A DNA stretch of 64,000 nucleotides. Origin: Lachnospiraceae bacterium UBA3762 (lineage in GTDB: Bacteria > Bacillota > Clostridia > Lachnospirales > Lachnospiraceae). Below are positions 54,114 to 62,726 of the stretch, piece by piece (within the stretch, counting starts at the first letter, position 1; each line of letters begins with the position of its first letter). The position numbers and the translations under genes were made by a program. The notes below the pieces were generated by a model. The model did not search any database. It saw nothing but the letters and a program-made list of their open reading frames with translations, and had not been told where the DNA came from. The stretch spans positions 12,434 to 76,433 of the forward strand of contig DFGA01000059.1 in the NCBI GenBank assembly GCA_002371615.1, given 5' to 3'.

Positions 54114-55190
54114 TTAATTATGGAGTATATCATCGATCGCGCTTATTAACGCTTGCATTTCATCATCTGTGCCGATCGAAATGCGCAGCCACTTTTTGAT
54201 CCGCGGCTTATCCCACCATCTGACATAGATCCCCTTTTCCTTAAGAGCCTTAAACAGGTCTCCTGCCTCGCATCCGGCACTCTTTGGTGATGCAAACACA
54301 AAGTTTGTTTTGGAGTCGGTAACGTCAAACGAGCGATTTTTCAGCTCCTCTTTCGTCCATTCCCTTGTCCTGACTACGGCAGCTACGGTTTTTCTGAAGT
54401 AATCTTCGTCCGAAAGGGCGGCTAAACCGAGCTCTATCGCAGGGCGGTTCATAGTGTATGAATTGACCGAATACTTGACATCGTTTAAGAATCGTATAAG
54501 CTTGCTGTTTCCCATTGCATATCCGATCCTCATGCCCGCAAATGCGCGGGATTTGGAAAAAGTCCTCACGACAAGGACATTATCGTACTTTCTGATAAGG
54601 GGAAGCGCCGTAACACCGCCGAAATCCACATAAGCCTCGTCGACTATAACTACGCTGGCCGGGTTGGACGCTACAATATCTTCAATAAAATCAACGTCCT
54701 CTGCCTCACTCACTCCGGTTGGAGCATTCGGATTGGCAATGACTATTCCGCCGTTTTCACACATATAATCCGACTTTACAATGTGAAAATCATCATCGAG
54801 AGCTTTCGTCTCGTAGGGAATTCTGTAAACATCCGCCCATACATCATAAAAAGAATAGGTGATATCCGGAAATATGACCGGCTTGTCCGAATTGAAGAAT
54901 GTAAGAAATGCCATCGAAAGAACGTCATCGGATCCAACCCCGACGAACATCTCATCGCTCGCAACTCCTTCTCTTTTTGCCAGTGCATCACGAAGCGGTG
55001 CCACATCGGGAGCGGGGTAGAGCCGCAATTTCTCGTAATCAAACGACGCAAGTGCCTCTTTGACTCTGGGCGAAGGCGGATAAGGCATTTCATTCGTATT
55101 AAGCTTTATAACTTTTTTCCCGTCACGCGGCTGTTCTCCCGGAACATAGGGAGTCACGCGCCTGACATTGTCTTCCCAACTCATATTCAT
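54114..55190 (-). CDS. hisC: Histidinol-phosphate aminotransferase
   Basis: 358 residues, fold type I PLP enzyme. KLNTNEMPYPPSPRVKEAL begins it; NPNAPTGV near residue 155, VVIVDEAYVDFG, and FSKSRAFAGMRIGYA with the PLP Lys (about residue 215) follow. It fits HisC in length and pattern; other his genes are not in the window, so a related aromatic role is possible. The ATG overlaps the upstream stop as ATGA. Confidence 0.85.
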   Translation of the reverse strand: MNMSWEDNVRRVTPYVPGEQPRDGKKVIKLNTNEMPYPPSPRVKEALASFDYEKLRLYPAPDVAPLRDALAKREGVASDEMFVGVGSDDVLSMAFLTFFNSDKPVIFPDITYSFYDVWADVYRIPYETKALDDDFHIVKSDYMCENGGIVIANPNAPTGVSEAEDVDFIEDIVASNPASVVIVDEAYVDFGGVTALPLIRKYDNVLVVRTFSKSRAFAGMRIGYAMGNSKLIRFLNDVKYSVNSYTMNRPAIELGLAALSDEDYFRKTVAAVVRTREWTKEELKNRSFDVTDSKTNFVFASPKSAGCEAGDLFKALKEKGIYVRWWDKPRIKKWLRISIGTDDEMQALISAIDDILHN

Positions 55191-56377
55191 CCGTTCCTGA
55201 TGTCACTTGCAAGCTCGGCAAACTTCGGAAGCGAATTAACCACCGTCTCGTAAGAAACGCAATATGCGATCCTGACAAATCCGGGACAGGCGAATGTGGA
55301 TCCCGGAACAAGAAGAAGGTTATACTTCTTGGCGATATTGACAAATTCTTTCTCATCCTCGATGGGGGATTTCATGAACAGGTAGAATGCTCCTTCGGGC
55401 TTTTGACACTCAAATCCGAGCTTCGTAAGGCCCTCGTAAAGCGTATTTCTGTTTCTCTCATAATATGAAATATCGGTAGCGGCATCTATACACCTGCCGA
55501 TGACAAGCTGCATTATCGACGGTGCATTTACGAATCCGAGAATCCTCGTGGCAACACCGGCCGCAGATACAAGATCCTCAAAATCATCCGCTTCGGACGG
55601 AATTACGAGATATCCTATTCTCTCGCCCGGAAGTGACAGTGACTTGCTGTACGAATAGCCGACTATCGTATTGCGGTAATAATCGGGAACCCATGGCACC
55701 TTTGCATTGTCATATGCAAGTTCCCTGTACGGCTCATCAGTTATCAGATATATTGTGCGTCCGTATTCCCGCTGCTTCGCCTCAAGTATATCTCCCATCT
55801 TTTTAAGGGTATCTTCTGAATAAATAACACCTGTTGGGTTATTGGGGGAGTTTACGATAACGCATGCCGTTTTATTTGTGATCTTCTGCTCAAACTCCGA
55901 CAGATTAGGCTGGAACGTTTTGGTATCAGGTGTTATTACAACCATCTTCCCGTCAAAGTTTGATACGTAATTGTTGTACTCGCCAAAGTAAGGTGCGAAT
56001 GCAATGACCTCATCGCCGGGATTAAGGATGGATTTGAGAGCAACATTTAATCCGCCCGCTGCACCGACAGTCATTATAATGTTGGACTTATCATATGAAG
56101 TGCCGTATTTTTTGTTGAGCGATCCGGCAATTATGTCACGGACCTCATCATGGCCCACATTGCTCATATAGCCGTGAAGTTTAACGCTGTCGGTATTGTT
56201 AACTATATCCTTTATGGCTTCGTTGACTTCTTTCGGAGCGGGGACGTTAGGATTCCCGAGCGAGAAATCGAACACATTCTCGGCTCCGTACTTTGCCGCC
56301 ATCTGCTTCCCTTCTTCAAACATTGCCCGGATCACCGAGCTGCCCTTTACAAGGCCTTCCATCTTACGTGATATCAT
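55187..56377 (-). CDS. Class I/II PLP aminotransferase (aspartate-type)
   Basis: 396 residues. It has FDFSLGNPNVPAPKEVNEA, VNSPNNPTGVIYSEDTL, LITDEPYRELAYD, and SYSKSLSLPGERIGYLV with the PLP Lys near residue 240. It is closest to aspartate/aromatic aminotransferases. AGAGGT ribosome site. It is translationally coupled to hisC, so together they may serve amino acid synthesis. Substrate cannot be fixed. Confidence 0.85.
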   Translation of the reverse strand: MISRKMEGLVKGSSVIRAMFEEGKQMAAKYGAENVFDFSLGNPNVPAPKEVNEAIKDIVNNTDSVKLHGYMSNVGHDEVRDIIAGSLNKKYGTSYDKSNIIMTVGAAGGLNVALKSILNPGDEVIAFAPYFGEYNNYVSNFDGKMVVITPDTKTFQPNLSEFEQKITNKTACVIVNSPNNPTGVIYSEDTLKKMGDILEAKQREYGRTIYLITDEPYRELAYDNAKVPWVPDYYRNTIVGYSYSKSLSLPGERIGYLVIPSEADDFEDLVSAAGVATRILGFVNAPSIMQLVIGRCIDAATDISYYERNRNTLYEGLTKLGFECQKPEGAFYLFMKSPIEDEKEFVNIAKKYNLLLVPGSTFACPGFVRIAYCVSYETVVNSLPKFAELASDIRNG

Positions 56378-56401
56378 GTGTTTACCTCTGCCCTGCCTGA
56401 C

Positions 56402-56878
56402 TTATCGCGGTCTTTTATCCGCAGGGTCTTTGCTGTAATCGAATATAAGAGAACGAAGCCGTGTGAGAGCCGTAACAAATATTCTCTCTTCTACGGCGGT
56501 TGTCCACATACTTGCTTTTGTCTGGCCGCCAAGAACGTACTTGCTTATTATCCCGCGAAACAACTCGATGTCCCTTATTGTGGCACATTCCATTGCTATC
56601 CTCTCGGATTTGGGATCCGGCATTTTCCATTTGCGGTATACATAGGGGTAGTTTTTGTTCATGAACTTTGTTTTACGTGCTTCCTTTACAAAAGCAAGGA
56701 GCGTGGAGTCATACACCGGAACGGGAATGACTTTGTTTTCGCCCTCTCCTTCGTAGTAGTTCTGTACATCCTTTCCGCCTTTTTTCTCCAAAAAAGGCAA
56801 ATACCGGAGAAGTTTTGCAAGATCATCCTTGTACTCCTCAATGGTCTGCTCTCTAAGGTTAACTTCCTGTCCGTACAT
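56402..56878 (-). CDS. Unrecognised 158-residue soluble protein
   Basis: 158 residues from ATG 56876-56878 with GGAGGAGAGG just upstream (a TTG-started longer frame reads through this site). No membrane or signal segment. It has EYKDDLAKLLRYLPFLEKKGG, VYDSTLLAFVKEARKTKFMNKNY and SERIAMECATIRDIELFRG, mostly helical and charged. No family or motif recognised. It is the first gene behind the minus-strand promoter at 56945-56973, so it leads the aminotransferase/hisC operon. Confidence 0.65.
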   Translation of the reverse strand: MYGQEVNLREQTIEEYKDDLAKLLRYLPFLEKKGGKDVQNYYEGEGENKVIPVPVYDSTLLAFVKEARKTKFMNKNYPYVYRKWKMPDPKSERIAMECATIRDIELFRGIISKYVLGGQTKASMWTTAVEERIFVTALTRLRSLIFDYSKDPADKRPR

Positions 56879-56923
56879 ATCCCTCTCCTCCGACAATTCT
56901 CAAGTGCCAAATCCTTGATTTTA

Positions 56924-56952
56924 TTGCAATTATCAATCTTTCTTATTATAAT
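56924..56952 (+). promoter_or_regulatory. Promoter of the plus-strand GT39-like operon
   Basis: TTGCAA (56924-56929), 17 bases, TATAAT (56947-56952). Its -10 overlaps that of the minus-strand promoter. Confidence 0.65.
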
Positions 56953-56973
56953 TATATAATATTCAAATGTCAA
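56945..56973 (-). promoter_or_regulatory. Promoter of the minus-strand operon (unknown protein, aminotransferase, hisC)
   Basis: Perfect consensus on the minus strand: TTGACA (56968-56973), 17 bases, TATAAT (56945-56950). It overlaps the plus-strand promoter face to face. Confidence 0.75.
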
Positions 56974-56994
56974 AAAATATTAGAGGTTTCCGAC

Positions 56995-58500
56995 TTGAAA
57001 TTACGCGCATCCATTGATCCCGGCATAGAAAACCTTCCGGTAAAACAGAAACTGGCCGAATACATCGGTCTGTTTATTGTCAGTACCACTCACTTGCTGT
57101 TATTTTCATTGTGGACCAGCCCTTTTTACAGACTCTGGTACGGTTGTGATGCAAGTTTCTTTACTCTTGTCGGAAGGGGGATCCTTGAAGGAAAGGTTCC
57201 GTATCGTGATTTTTTCGACCTGAAAGGCCCTTATTTTTTCTTTGTGGAAGCCCTGGGCCAGTTATTTGCCCATGACCGGCTCGGTGCCTTTATAATACAG
57301 GTACCGTTTGCGTTTGCTTCCCTTGTACTCGTATACGAACTGTGTCTCCTGTTTATAACGAAAAAACAGGCGATTTTCGTTATGATCGTATATCTGTGGG
57401 GAAATATCACCACTCTTTGGGGCGGAAACACACTGGAAGAGTTTGCCCTTCCTCTGTCGTTAGGATGCCTTTATATTGTATTAAACAGAATCGTCAGGCA
57501 TAATCAGACCTTTTCGGATCTTCCCTTTTCGGTCATAACGATCCTCGGATTATGTCTCGGTGTAGATATTTTCTCGAAGATAAGTGTGGGCGCACCGATA
57601 TTCGGAATAATAGCTGCTATACTCTATACCGACATAAGCACCAAAAACTTCCGGAAACTGCTGTTAAGGATCATATATGTCCTGCTTGGTGTTGCACTTG
57701 CAGCCCTTCCCGTCATCATTTACTTCGGGATCAATTCCTCCCTTTCGGATATGATTTTCTGCGTGTTCAAGCTCGGATTCTCGCGCGGAACCGACTATTA
57801 CGAAAGCTTCAGCATCACCTGGGAACTTAAGCTTTCGGGCTGCGTTGCCGCATTTATGTTTGCCGTGTTGCATCGCGGTCGTCTTCGCAGGGAGTTCTCA
57901 GTAATGTTAATGGCCATGTCTGCCGCGACCTGGCTTCTATTACACCTCGGTACGCCATTTTACTACTATTTTACTACCGTATATCCCGCACTGCTTCTTG
58001 CGATCATTCTGTTCATCAAAATCTATGACCCGATCATACTGTTCGAGAATTACAGGCAGGCTCTGTGTCTGGCACTTTTTTTCATTTATCTGTGCTATTA
58101 TGTTCCGACGGGCCTTGATACGGTAAGAACCGTGCTTTACGGCAGGAGTTTTGAAAGTGCCGAAGAATACCAGCATAACGCCGAAAGCATAGCCACCCTC
58201 ATTCCCGAATTCGAACGTGACAGTGTATTCTCCTTTATGATAGATATGCAGATGTTTGAAGCAACCGATATGATGCCGTGCTGCAGATATGTTGTCAATC
58301 TCCCGTTCTTTATAGATCTGTACCCGCAGGCTCTTACGGATATTCTGGAAATGCTCGATAACGAGCCCCCCAAGTGGCTGATAATAGGAGATAACTTTGC
58401 AGATAATCTTCCCGAGATATACGAAAGTGTCATGGATAAATATGACTGCATATATGAGAATCCGGCAGGTGATCTGTTCCTGCTGAAAGGATATAATTAA
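56995..58500 (+). CDS. GT39-like membrane glycosyltransferase
   Basis: 501 residues; start TTG 56995-56997 with AGAGGT 9 bases upstream (the nearby ATG is out of frame). About ten membrane helices. The first outer loop has GCDASFFTLVGRGILEGKVP then DFFDLKGPYFFF, the family's acidic loop for a polyprenyl-sugar donor. A soluble C-terminal part follows from about residue 390. It probably decorates a surface glycan. First gene of a plus-strand operon with the STAS-kinase and PHP genes. Confidence 0.75.
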   Translation: MKLRASIDPGIENLPVKQKLAEYIGLFIVSTTHLLLFSLWTSPFYRLWYGCDASFFTLVGRGILEGKVPYRDFFDLKGPYFFFVEALGQLFAHDRLGAFIIQVPFAFASLVLVYELCLLFITKKQAIFVMIVYLWGNITTLWGGNTLEEFALPLSLGCLYIVLNRIVRHNQTFSDLPFSVITILGLCLGVDIFSKISVGAPIFGIIAAILYTDISTKNFRKLLLRIIYVLLGVALAALPVIIYFGINSSLSDMIFCVFKLGFSRGTDYYESFSITWELKLSGCVAAFMFAVLHRGRLRREFSVMLMAMSAATWLLLHLGTPFYYYFTTVYPALLLAIILFIKIYDPIILFENYRQALCLALFFIYLCYYVPTGLDTVRTVLYGRSFESAEEYQHNAESIATLIPEFERDSVFSFMIDMQMFEATDMMPCCRYVVNLPFFIDLYPQALTDILEMLDNEPPKWLIIGDNFADNLPEIYESVMDKYDCIYENPAGDLFLLKGYN

Positions 58501-58534
58501 AACAATTTTACTACGAAGAGATGGAGGAAATCAA

Positions 58535-59695
58535 ATGTCTGACAAAACCGTAACAATCCCACTGCACGGCAGGATAAGCTCTGACAATTCGGCTGCCGTT
58601 GAACAGGATATCATGTCAAAACTTGAAGGATACGATGGTAATTCGGTCGTGCTCGATGCCTCATCGCTCGATTATATATCGAGTGCGGGTTTGCGCGTGA
58701 TCCTGCGACTCAAAAAGGCATACCCCGAAATAACAGTATCCAATGTATCGTCCGAAATATACGATATTTTTGAAATGACCGGGTTTACAGAGATGATGAA
58801 CGTGGAAAAGGCATACCGGGTCGTTTCGATAGAAGGCTGCGAGGAGATCGGAAGGGGTGCAAACGGCACAATCTACCGTGTCGACAAGGATAACGTAGTC
58901 AAGGTCTATAACAATGCCGATGCCCTTGATGACATCAAGCACGAGCGTGAGGTCGCAAAGCTCGCCCTTATCCTTGGTATTCCTACCGCTATATCGTACG
59001 ATGTGGTCAAAGTCGGCAACAGCTATGGTTCGGTGTTCGAACTTTTAAATGCCCGTTCATTTTCCAAGATACTCGCCAATGAACCGGATAAGATTGACTG
59101 GTGCGTCAAAGAATTCGTGAATATGCTCAAAAAGATACATTCTACCGTTGTTCCCGAGGGTAAGCTTCCCGATCAGAAAGCGACTGTTATGGGCTGGGCC
59201 GGGTTCATGCAGGACCACCTTCCCGAAGCCGAAGGGAATAAGCTTCTTAAGCTTGTAGAGGAAGTCCCTCATGACGATCACATGCTTCACGGGGACTATC
59301 ACACCAAAAACCTGGAACTTCAGAACGACGAGGTACTGCTTATCGATATGGATACCCTTGCAGTGGGGCATCCGATTTTCGAGCTTGGCTCGATCTTCAA
59401 TTCCTTTATCGGATACGGCGAATGCGACAAAAACCTGATCCTTAATTTCCAGGGATTTGACCATGTGATGGGAGAGAATTTCTGGAAAAAATCACTTGCG
59501 GCATACCTTGGTACAGATGACGAAGAACGGCTTCGCGAAGTCGAAGACAAAGCCAGGATCATCGGCTATACACGTATGATCAGACGTTCAATCAGGCGTA
59601 AAGGGCTTGAAAGCGAGAAGGGGCGTGCCGAGATAGATTTCTGGAAGAGCGAACTTATAGAGCTTCTCGGAAAATATGACACTCTTCTCTTCTGA
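58535..59695 (+). CDS. STAS domain fused to aminoglycoside-phosphotransferase-like kinase
   Basis: 386 residues. Residues 1-100 are a STAS domain like anti-sigma-factor antagonists, with VVLDASSLDYISSAGLRVIL including the phosphorylatable-type Ser. Residues 105-386 are an APH/choline-kinase-like fold: GRGANGTIYRVDKDNVVKVY (nucleotide loop with the ATP-binding Lys), HGDYHTKNLEL (catalytic loop near residue 250), and LLIDMDTLAVGHP (metal Asp). GGAGGA ribosome site. The kinase could act on a small molecule, with the STAS part sensing or docking. Both active-site sets look intact. Confidence 0.8.
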   Translation: MSDKTVTIPLHGRISSDNSAAVEQDIMSKLEGYDGNSVVLDASSLDYISSAGLRVILRLKKAYPEITVSNVSSEIYDIFEMTGFTEMMNVEKAYRVVSIEGCEEIGRGANGTIYRVDKDNVVKVYNNADALDDIKHEREVAKLALILGIPTAISYDVVKVGNSYGSVFELLNARSFSKILANEPDKIDWCVKEFVNMLKKIHSTVVPEGKLPDQKATVMGWAGFMQDHLPEAEGNKLLKLVEEVPHDDHMLHGDYHTKNLELQNDEVLLIDMDTLAVGHPIFELGSIFNSFIGYGECDKNLILNFQGFDHVMGENFWKKSLAAYLGTDDEERLREVEDKARIIGYTRMIRRSIRRKGLESEKGRAEIDFWKSELIELLGKYDTLLF

Positions 59696-59731
59696 TACAT
59701 AACAAATCAAACGTAAGGACTGTAATACAAT

Positions 59732-60592
59732 ATGCAAAACATCAAAAAAATAGATCTTCATATGCATTCGGTCGTATCGGACGGAACCGACACTCCCGGG
59801 GAAATACTCTCAAAAGTCAAATCGTCCGGTATAGATATGTTTTCCATAACAGACCACGATGCAATAAAAGGGTGTATTACCATACTGGACTGCATTACCG
59901 GTGACGATCCGAAATTTATAACGGGAGCGGAGTTTTCATGCAGGGATGAGGAAGGCAAATATCATATACTTGGCTATAATTATGATCCTAACAGCAAGTC
60001 TATACAGGATGTTGTCGATCTCGGGCATGGATACAGAATGAAAAAAGTTATGGCCCGGCTTGATTATATCAAAGAATCCTTCGGGTTTGATTTTTCGAAG
60101 GAAGATATTGATAATCTTCTGTCACTCCCCAATCCGGGCAAACCTCATATCGGAAATCTCATGGTCAAGTACGGATACGCCCCGTCCAAAGAGGAGGCCA
60201 TAAACAAATATATCAACGGGATCCGCTTCAAAAGCGAGTACGTACGCCCCGAAGAAGCAATACAGGGAATAATTGAAAGCGGCGGTATCCCGGTTCTTGC
60301 CCATCCTCCTTACGGAAGCGGTGACCAGCTGATCCTTGGTGAAGAGATGGAAGACCGCCTTAAAAGGCTTATGGATTTCGGGATTAAAGGTGTTGAAGGA
60401 TTTTACTCCGGATTTACACCGAAGTTGTGCCAGATGATGCTAAGACTTGCAGAGAAGTATGATCTGTACGTTACCGCAGGAAGCGATTACCACGGCAGGA
60501 ACAAGCTTGTCATCCTCGGGGACAACAACCTTCCCGAGAAAAGCGAATGGCCAAAGGGATTGACCGAATTTATCGGGAAAGTCATTTTATGA
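59732..60592 (+). CDS. PHP-domain phosphoesterase
   Basis: 286 residues. Metal-binding motifs of the PHP superfamily are DLHMHSVVSDGTDTP (residues 7-21), ITDHDAIKG, GAEFSC, PVLAHPPYG, and the late AGSDYHGRN. It resembles the YciV/RNase AM group that removes 5' nucleotides or 3',5'-bisphosphates. It is last in the operon before a strong terminator. Exact substrate is unknown. Confidence 0.85.
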   Translation: MQNIKKIDLHMHSVVSDGTDTPGEILSKVKSSGIDMFSITDHDAIKGCITILDCITGDDPKFITGAEFSCRDEEGKYHILGYNYDPNSKSIQDVVDLGHGYRMKKVMARLDYIKESFGFDFSKEDIDNLLSLPNPGKPHIGNLMVKYGYAPSKEEAINKYINGIRFKSEYVRPEEAIQGIIESGGIPVLAHPPYGSGDQLILGEEMEDRLKRLMDFGIKGVEGFYSGFTPKLCQMMLRLAEKYDLYVTAGSDYHGRNKLVILGDNNLPEKSEWPKGLTEFIGKVIL

Positions 60593-60602
60593 TATACAAC
60601 AA

Positions 60603-60635
60603 AAAATACCCTCACAGAATCTGTGAGGGTATTTT
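60603..60635. terminator. Bidirectional terminator between PHP gene and ABC importer
   Basis: Perfect 12-base arms ATACCCTCACAG (60606-60617) and CTGTGAGGGTAT (60621-60632) with a 3-base loop. A T run follows on the plus strand and an A run precedes it, so it works in both directions between convergent operons. Confidence 0.9.
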
Positions 60636-60651
60636 GTCGACTTGACCCGTC

Positions 60652-61518
60652 CTATCCTTTAACTGAGCCGAGTGCAACGCCGCCCACGATAAATCTCGAT
60701 AAGCAAAGGTAAACAACTATTACCGGGAATATCGAGAACGCGATCGTTACATAAACCTGACCCATATCAAACTTCAAAAAGTCTGCCGAACGCAACTGCG
60801 CGATAAGTATAGGAAGCGTTTTCTTCTTCTCATCGTGAAGGATAAGTGCCGGAGTAAAGTAATTGTTCCAGTTAAACACGAATGTGAAGATCATCTGAAC
60901 CGCAATGGCGGGCTTCATCATCGGAAGCGATATCGTGTTAAACGTACGGACTTCGTTAGCCCCGTCGATCCTTGCCGCTTCAACTATTGCATGGGGCAGT
61001 GCGCTCTCCATGTACTGCTTCATATAATAGAACGTTGCGGGAGCCGCGATCGTAGGAATGATAAGAGGAATAAAGCTATTCTCAAGTTTCATGCCCTGAA
61101 CAAGTTTGATGAAACCGAGTGCGGTAACCTGCGTCGGGATCATCATGACCGCAAGTATGAATGTAAATATTGCTTTCTTGGCCTTGAAATCGTATACATG
61201 AATGGCATAAGCAGTCATGGTCGAGAAATATACACACAGTATCGAAGCACACGCCGCAATTATGAATGAATTGAGCATACCGCGTACAATAGGCTGCGTT
61301 CCGTGCATAACATTTAACCAGTTCGTTATGAGATACTTGCCCGGGATAAGGGTAAAACCTCGTGTAAGTTCCGAGTGTGATCTGGATGCATTAATAAACA
61401 GTATATAGAACCAGAACAAACATAGAACCGTTAATAATATAAGTACTATATAGGCAATTATTCTTCTGACGGTTAAACCTAAACCGCCCTCAACATCATA
61501 TTCTCTGTCTTGTCTCAT
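60652..61518 (-). CDS. Sugar ABC importer permease (MalG type)
   Basis: 288 residues with six membrane helices. The cytoplasmic EAA loop is EAARIDGANEVRTFNTISLP near residue 195. N-terminal VRRIIAYIVLILLTVLCLFW and RSHSELTRGFTLIP match carbohydrate CUT1 permeases. GGAGGT ribosome site. Partner of the MalF-type gene 14 bases upstream. It is the last gene of the importer operon; the ATPase is not in the window and is probably a shared MsmK-type one. Confidence 0.9.
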   Translation of the reverse strand: MRQDREYDVEGGLGLTVRRIIAYIVLILLTVLCLFWFYILFINASRSHSELTRGFTLIPGKYLITNWLNVMHGTQPIVRGMLNSFIIAACASILCVYFSTMTAYAIHVYDFKAKKAIFTFILAVMMIPTQVTALGFIKLVQGMKLENSFIPLIIPTIAAPATFYYMKQYMESALPHAIVEAARIDGANEVRTFNTISLPMMKPAIAVQMIFTFVFNWNNYFTPALILHDEKKKTLPILIAQLRSADFLKFDMGQVYVTIAFSIFPVIVVYLCLSRFIVGGVALGSVKG

Positions 61519-61532
61519 TTAGGTTCACCTCC

Positions 61533-62489
61533 TTATCTCTTATTCCTGTCTCTTTTGGGCTTAACTTCATCAACATTATCCTGTACCGAAAACTTGTATA
61601 CGATCAGACTCAGAATACCTGTGATAATAAACAGGAATACCGATAGAGCGCCGGCCATACCAAAGTTCTTGGAATACAGATGGTTGTTCAAGTACATGAT
61701 CAGCGTCATCGACATTCTTACCGGCTCACCCTTTCCGTTTGTCAGGACCTGAGGAACATCAAACATCTGCAAGCCACCGATAAGTGATGTGATCATAACA
61801 TACAAAAGTATCGGACGAAGGAGCGGGAGTGTGATCCTGAAGAACACCTGCGTGGATGTAGCGCCATCAACCTGTGCTGCTTCAAACAGCGACCCGTCTA
61901 TACCCATCATACCTGCCATCAGAAGTATCGTCGTATTACCGAACCACATAAGGAAATTCATGAAAGCAACAAGTCCACGGGAGCCGGCTGCATGTCCTAG
62001 GAACTTGTACGGCTGATCTATCCACCCAAGATTAACAAGGGTTGTATTGATGGGTCCGGAATCCGCAAACAATGTAAAGAACAACATTGCAAAAGATGCT
62101 GCCATTATAAGGTTGGGAAGGTAGATAACCGTTTTGAAAAAACCCGCACACCTTATTCGAAGTCTCTGATCAGAGAACCATGCACCTAAAAGCAGCGAGA
62201 AAAATATCTGTGGTACAAATCCAAGAATCCACATGATAAGCGTATTCTGTGTGTATTTGATAAGATCACCGTTGCTAATGATATCTTTGTAATTCGCAAA
62301 CCCGATAAAATTTGGACCTATCTGCTTAAGACCCGAAAGATAGTTTTCAAAGAAACTGTTATAGACTGTTGTTATGAGCGGTATCATCTGGAAAACCAGA
62401 TAAACCAGAACGAACGGAATCAGGAAAATATAACCCCATTTGTTATACTTTACGACCTGACTCTTACCATGTTTCGGCACATTTGCCAT
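61533..62489 (-). CDS. Sugar ABC importer permease (MalF type)
   Basis: 318 residues from ATG 62487-62489 with AAGGAGGAAG upstream (the frame back to 62516 includes that site). Six membrane helices; the EAA loop is EAAQVDGATSTQVFFRITLP near residue 220. It pairs with the MalG-type gene to move an oligosaccharide handed over by the binding protein upstream. Family is certain; sugar is not. Confidence 0.9.
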   Translation of the reverse strand: MANVPKHGKSQVVKYNKWGYIFLIPFVLVYLVFQMIPLITTVYNSFFENYLSGLKQIGPNFIGFANYKDIISNGDLIKYTQNTLIMWILGFVPQIFFSLLLGAWFSDQRLRIRCAGFFKTVIYLPNLIMAASFAMLFFTLFADSGPINTTLVNLGWIDQPYKFLGHAAGSRGLVAFMNFLMWFGNTTILLMAGMMGIDGSLFEAAQVDGATSTQVFFRITLPLLRPILLYVMITSLIGGLQMFDVPQVLTNGKGEPVRMSMTLIMYLNNHLYSKNFGMAGALSVFLFIITGILSLIVYKFSVQDNVDEVKPKRDRNKR

Positions 62490-62671
62490 AAAGCACTTCC
62501 TCCTTCTCCTGCGCACTAGGCGCCCAATTAATTAAGCTCGCAAAAGCTTATTGAGACCTGCTTGAATACTAATACCAAACCAATCCGGACAAGCCTTACG
62601 GGATTAATTGTATCACATTTGCTCATTAATATCATTTGATTTTGATTTTTTTTGTGAATTTTTGATAATAA

Positions 62672-62700
62672 ATGCGCCTGCCTACAATAGGCAGGCGCAT
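62672..62700 (-). terminator. Intercistronic hairpin after the binding-protein gene
   Basis: Perfect 11-base GC-rich arms ATGCGCCTGCC (62672-62682) and GGCAGGCGCAT (62690-62700). It sits 26 bases after the binding-protein stop, before the permease genes. Such hairpins partly stop transcription or protect the 5' message, giving more binding protein than permease. Confidence 0.7.
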
Positions 62701-62726
62701 CCAAGATCATTAGTTAAATGCTTAAA

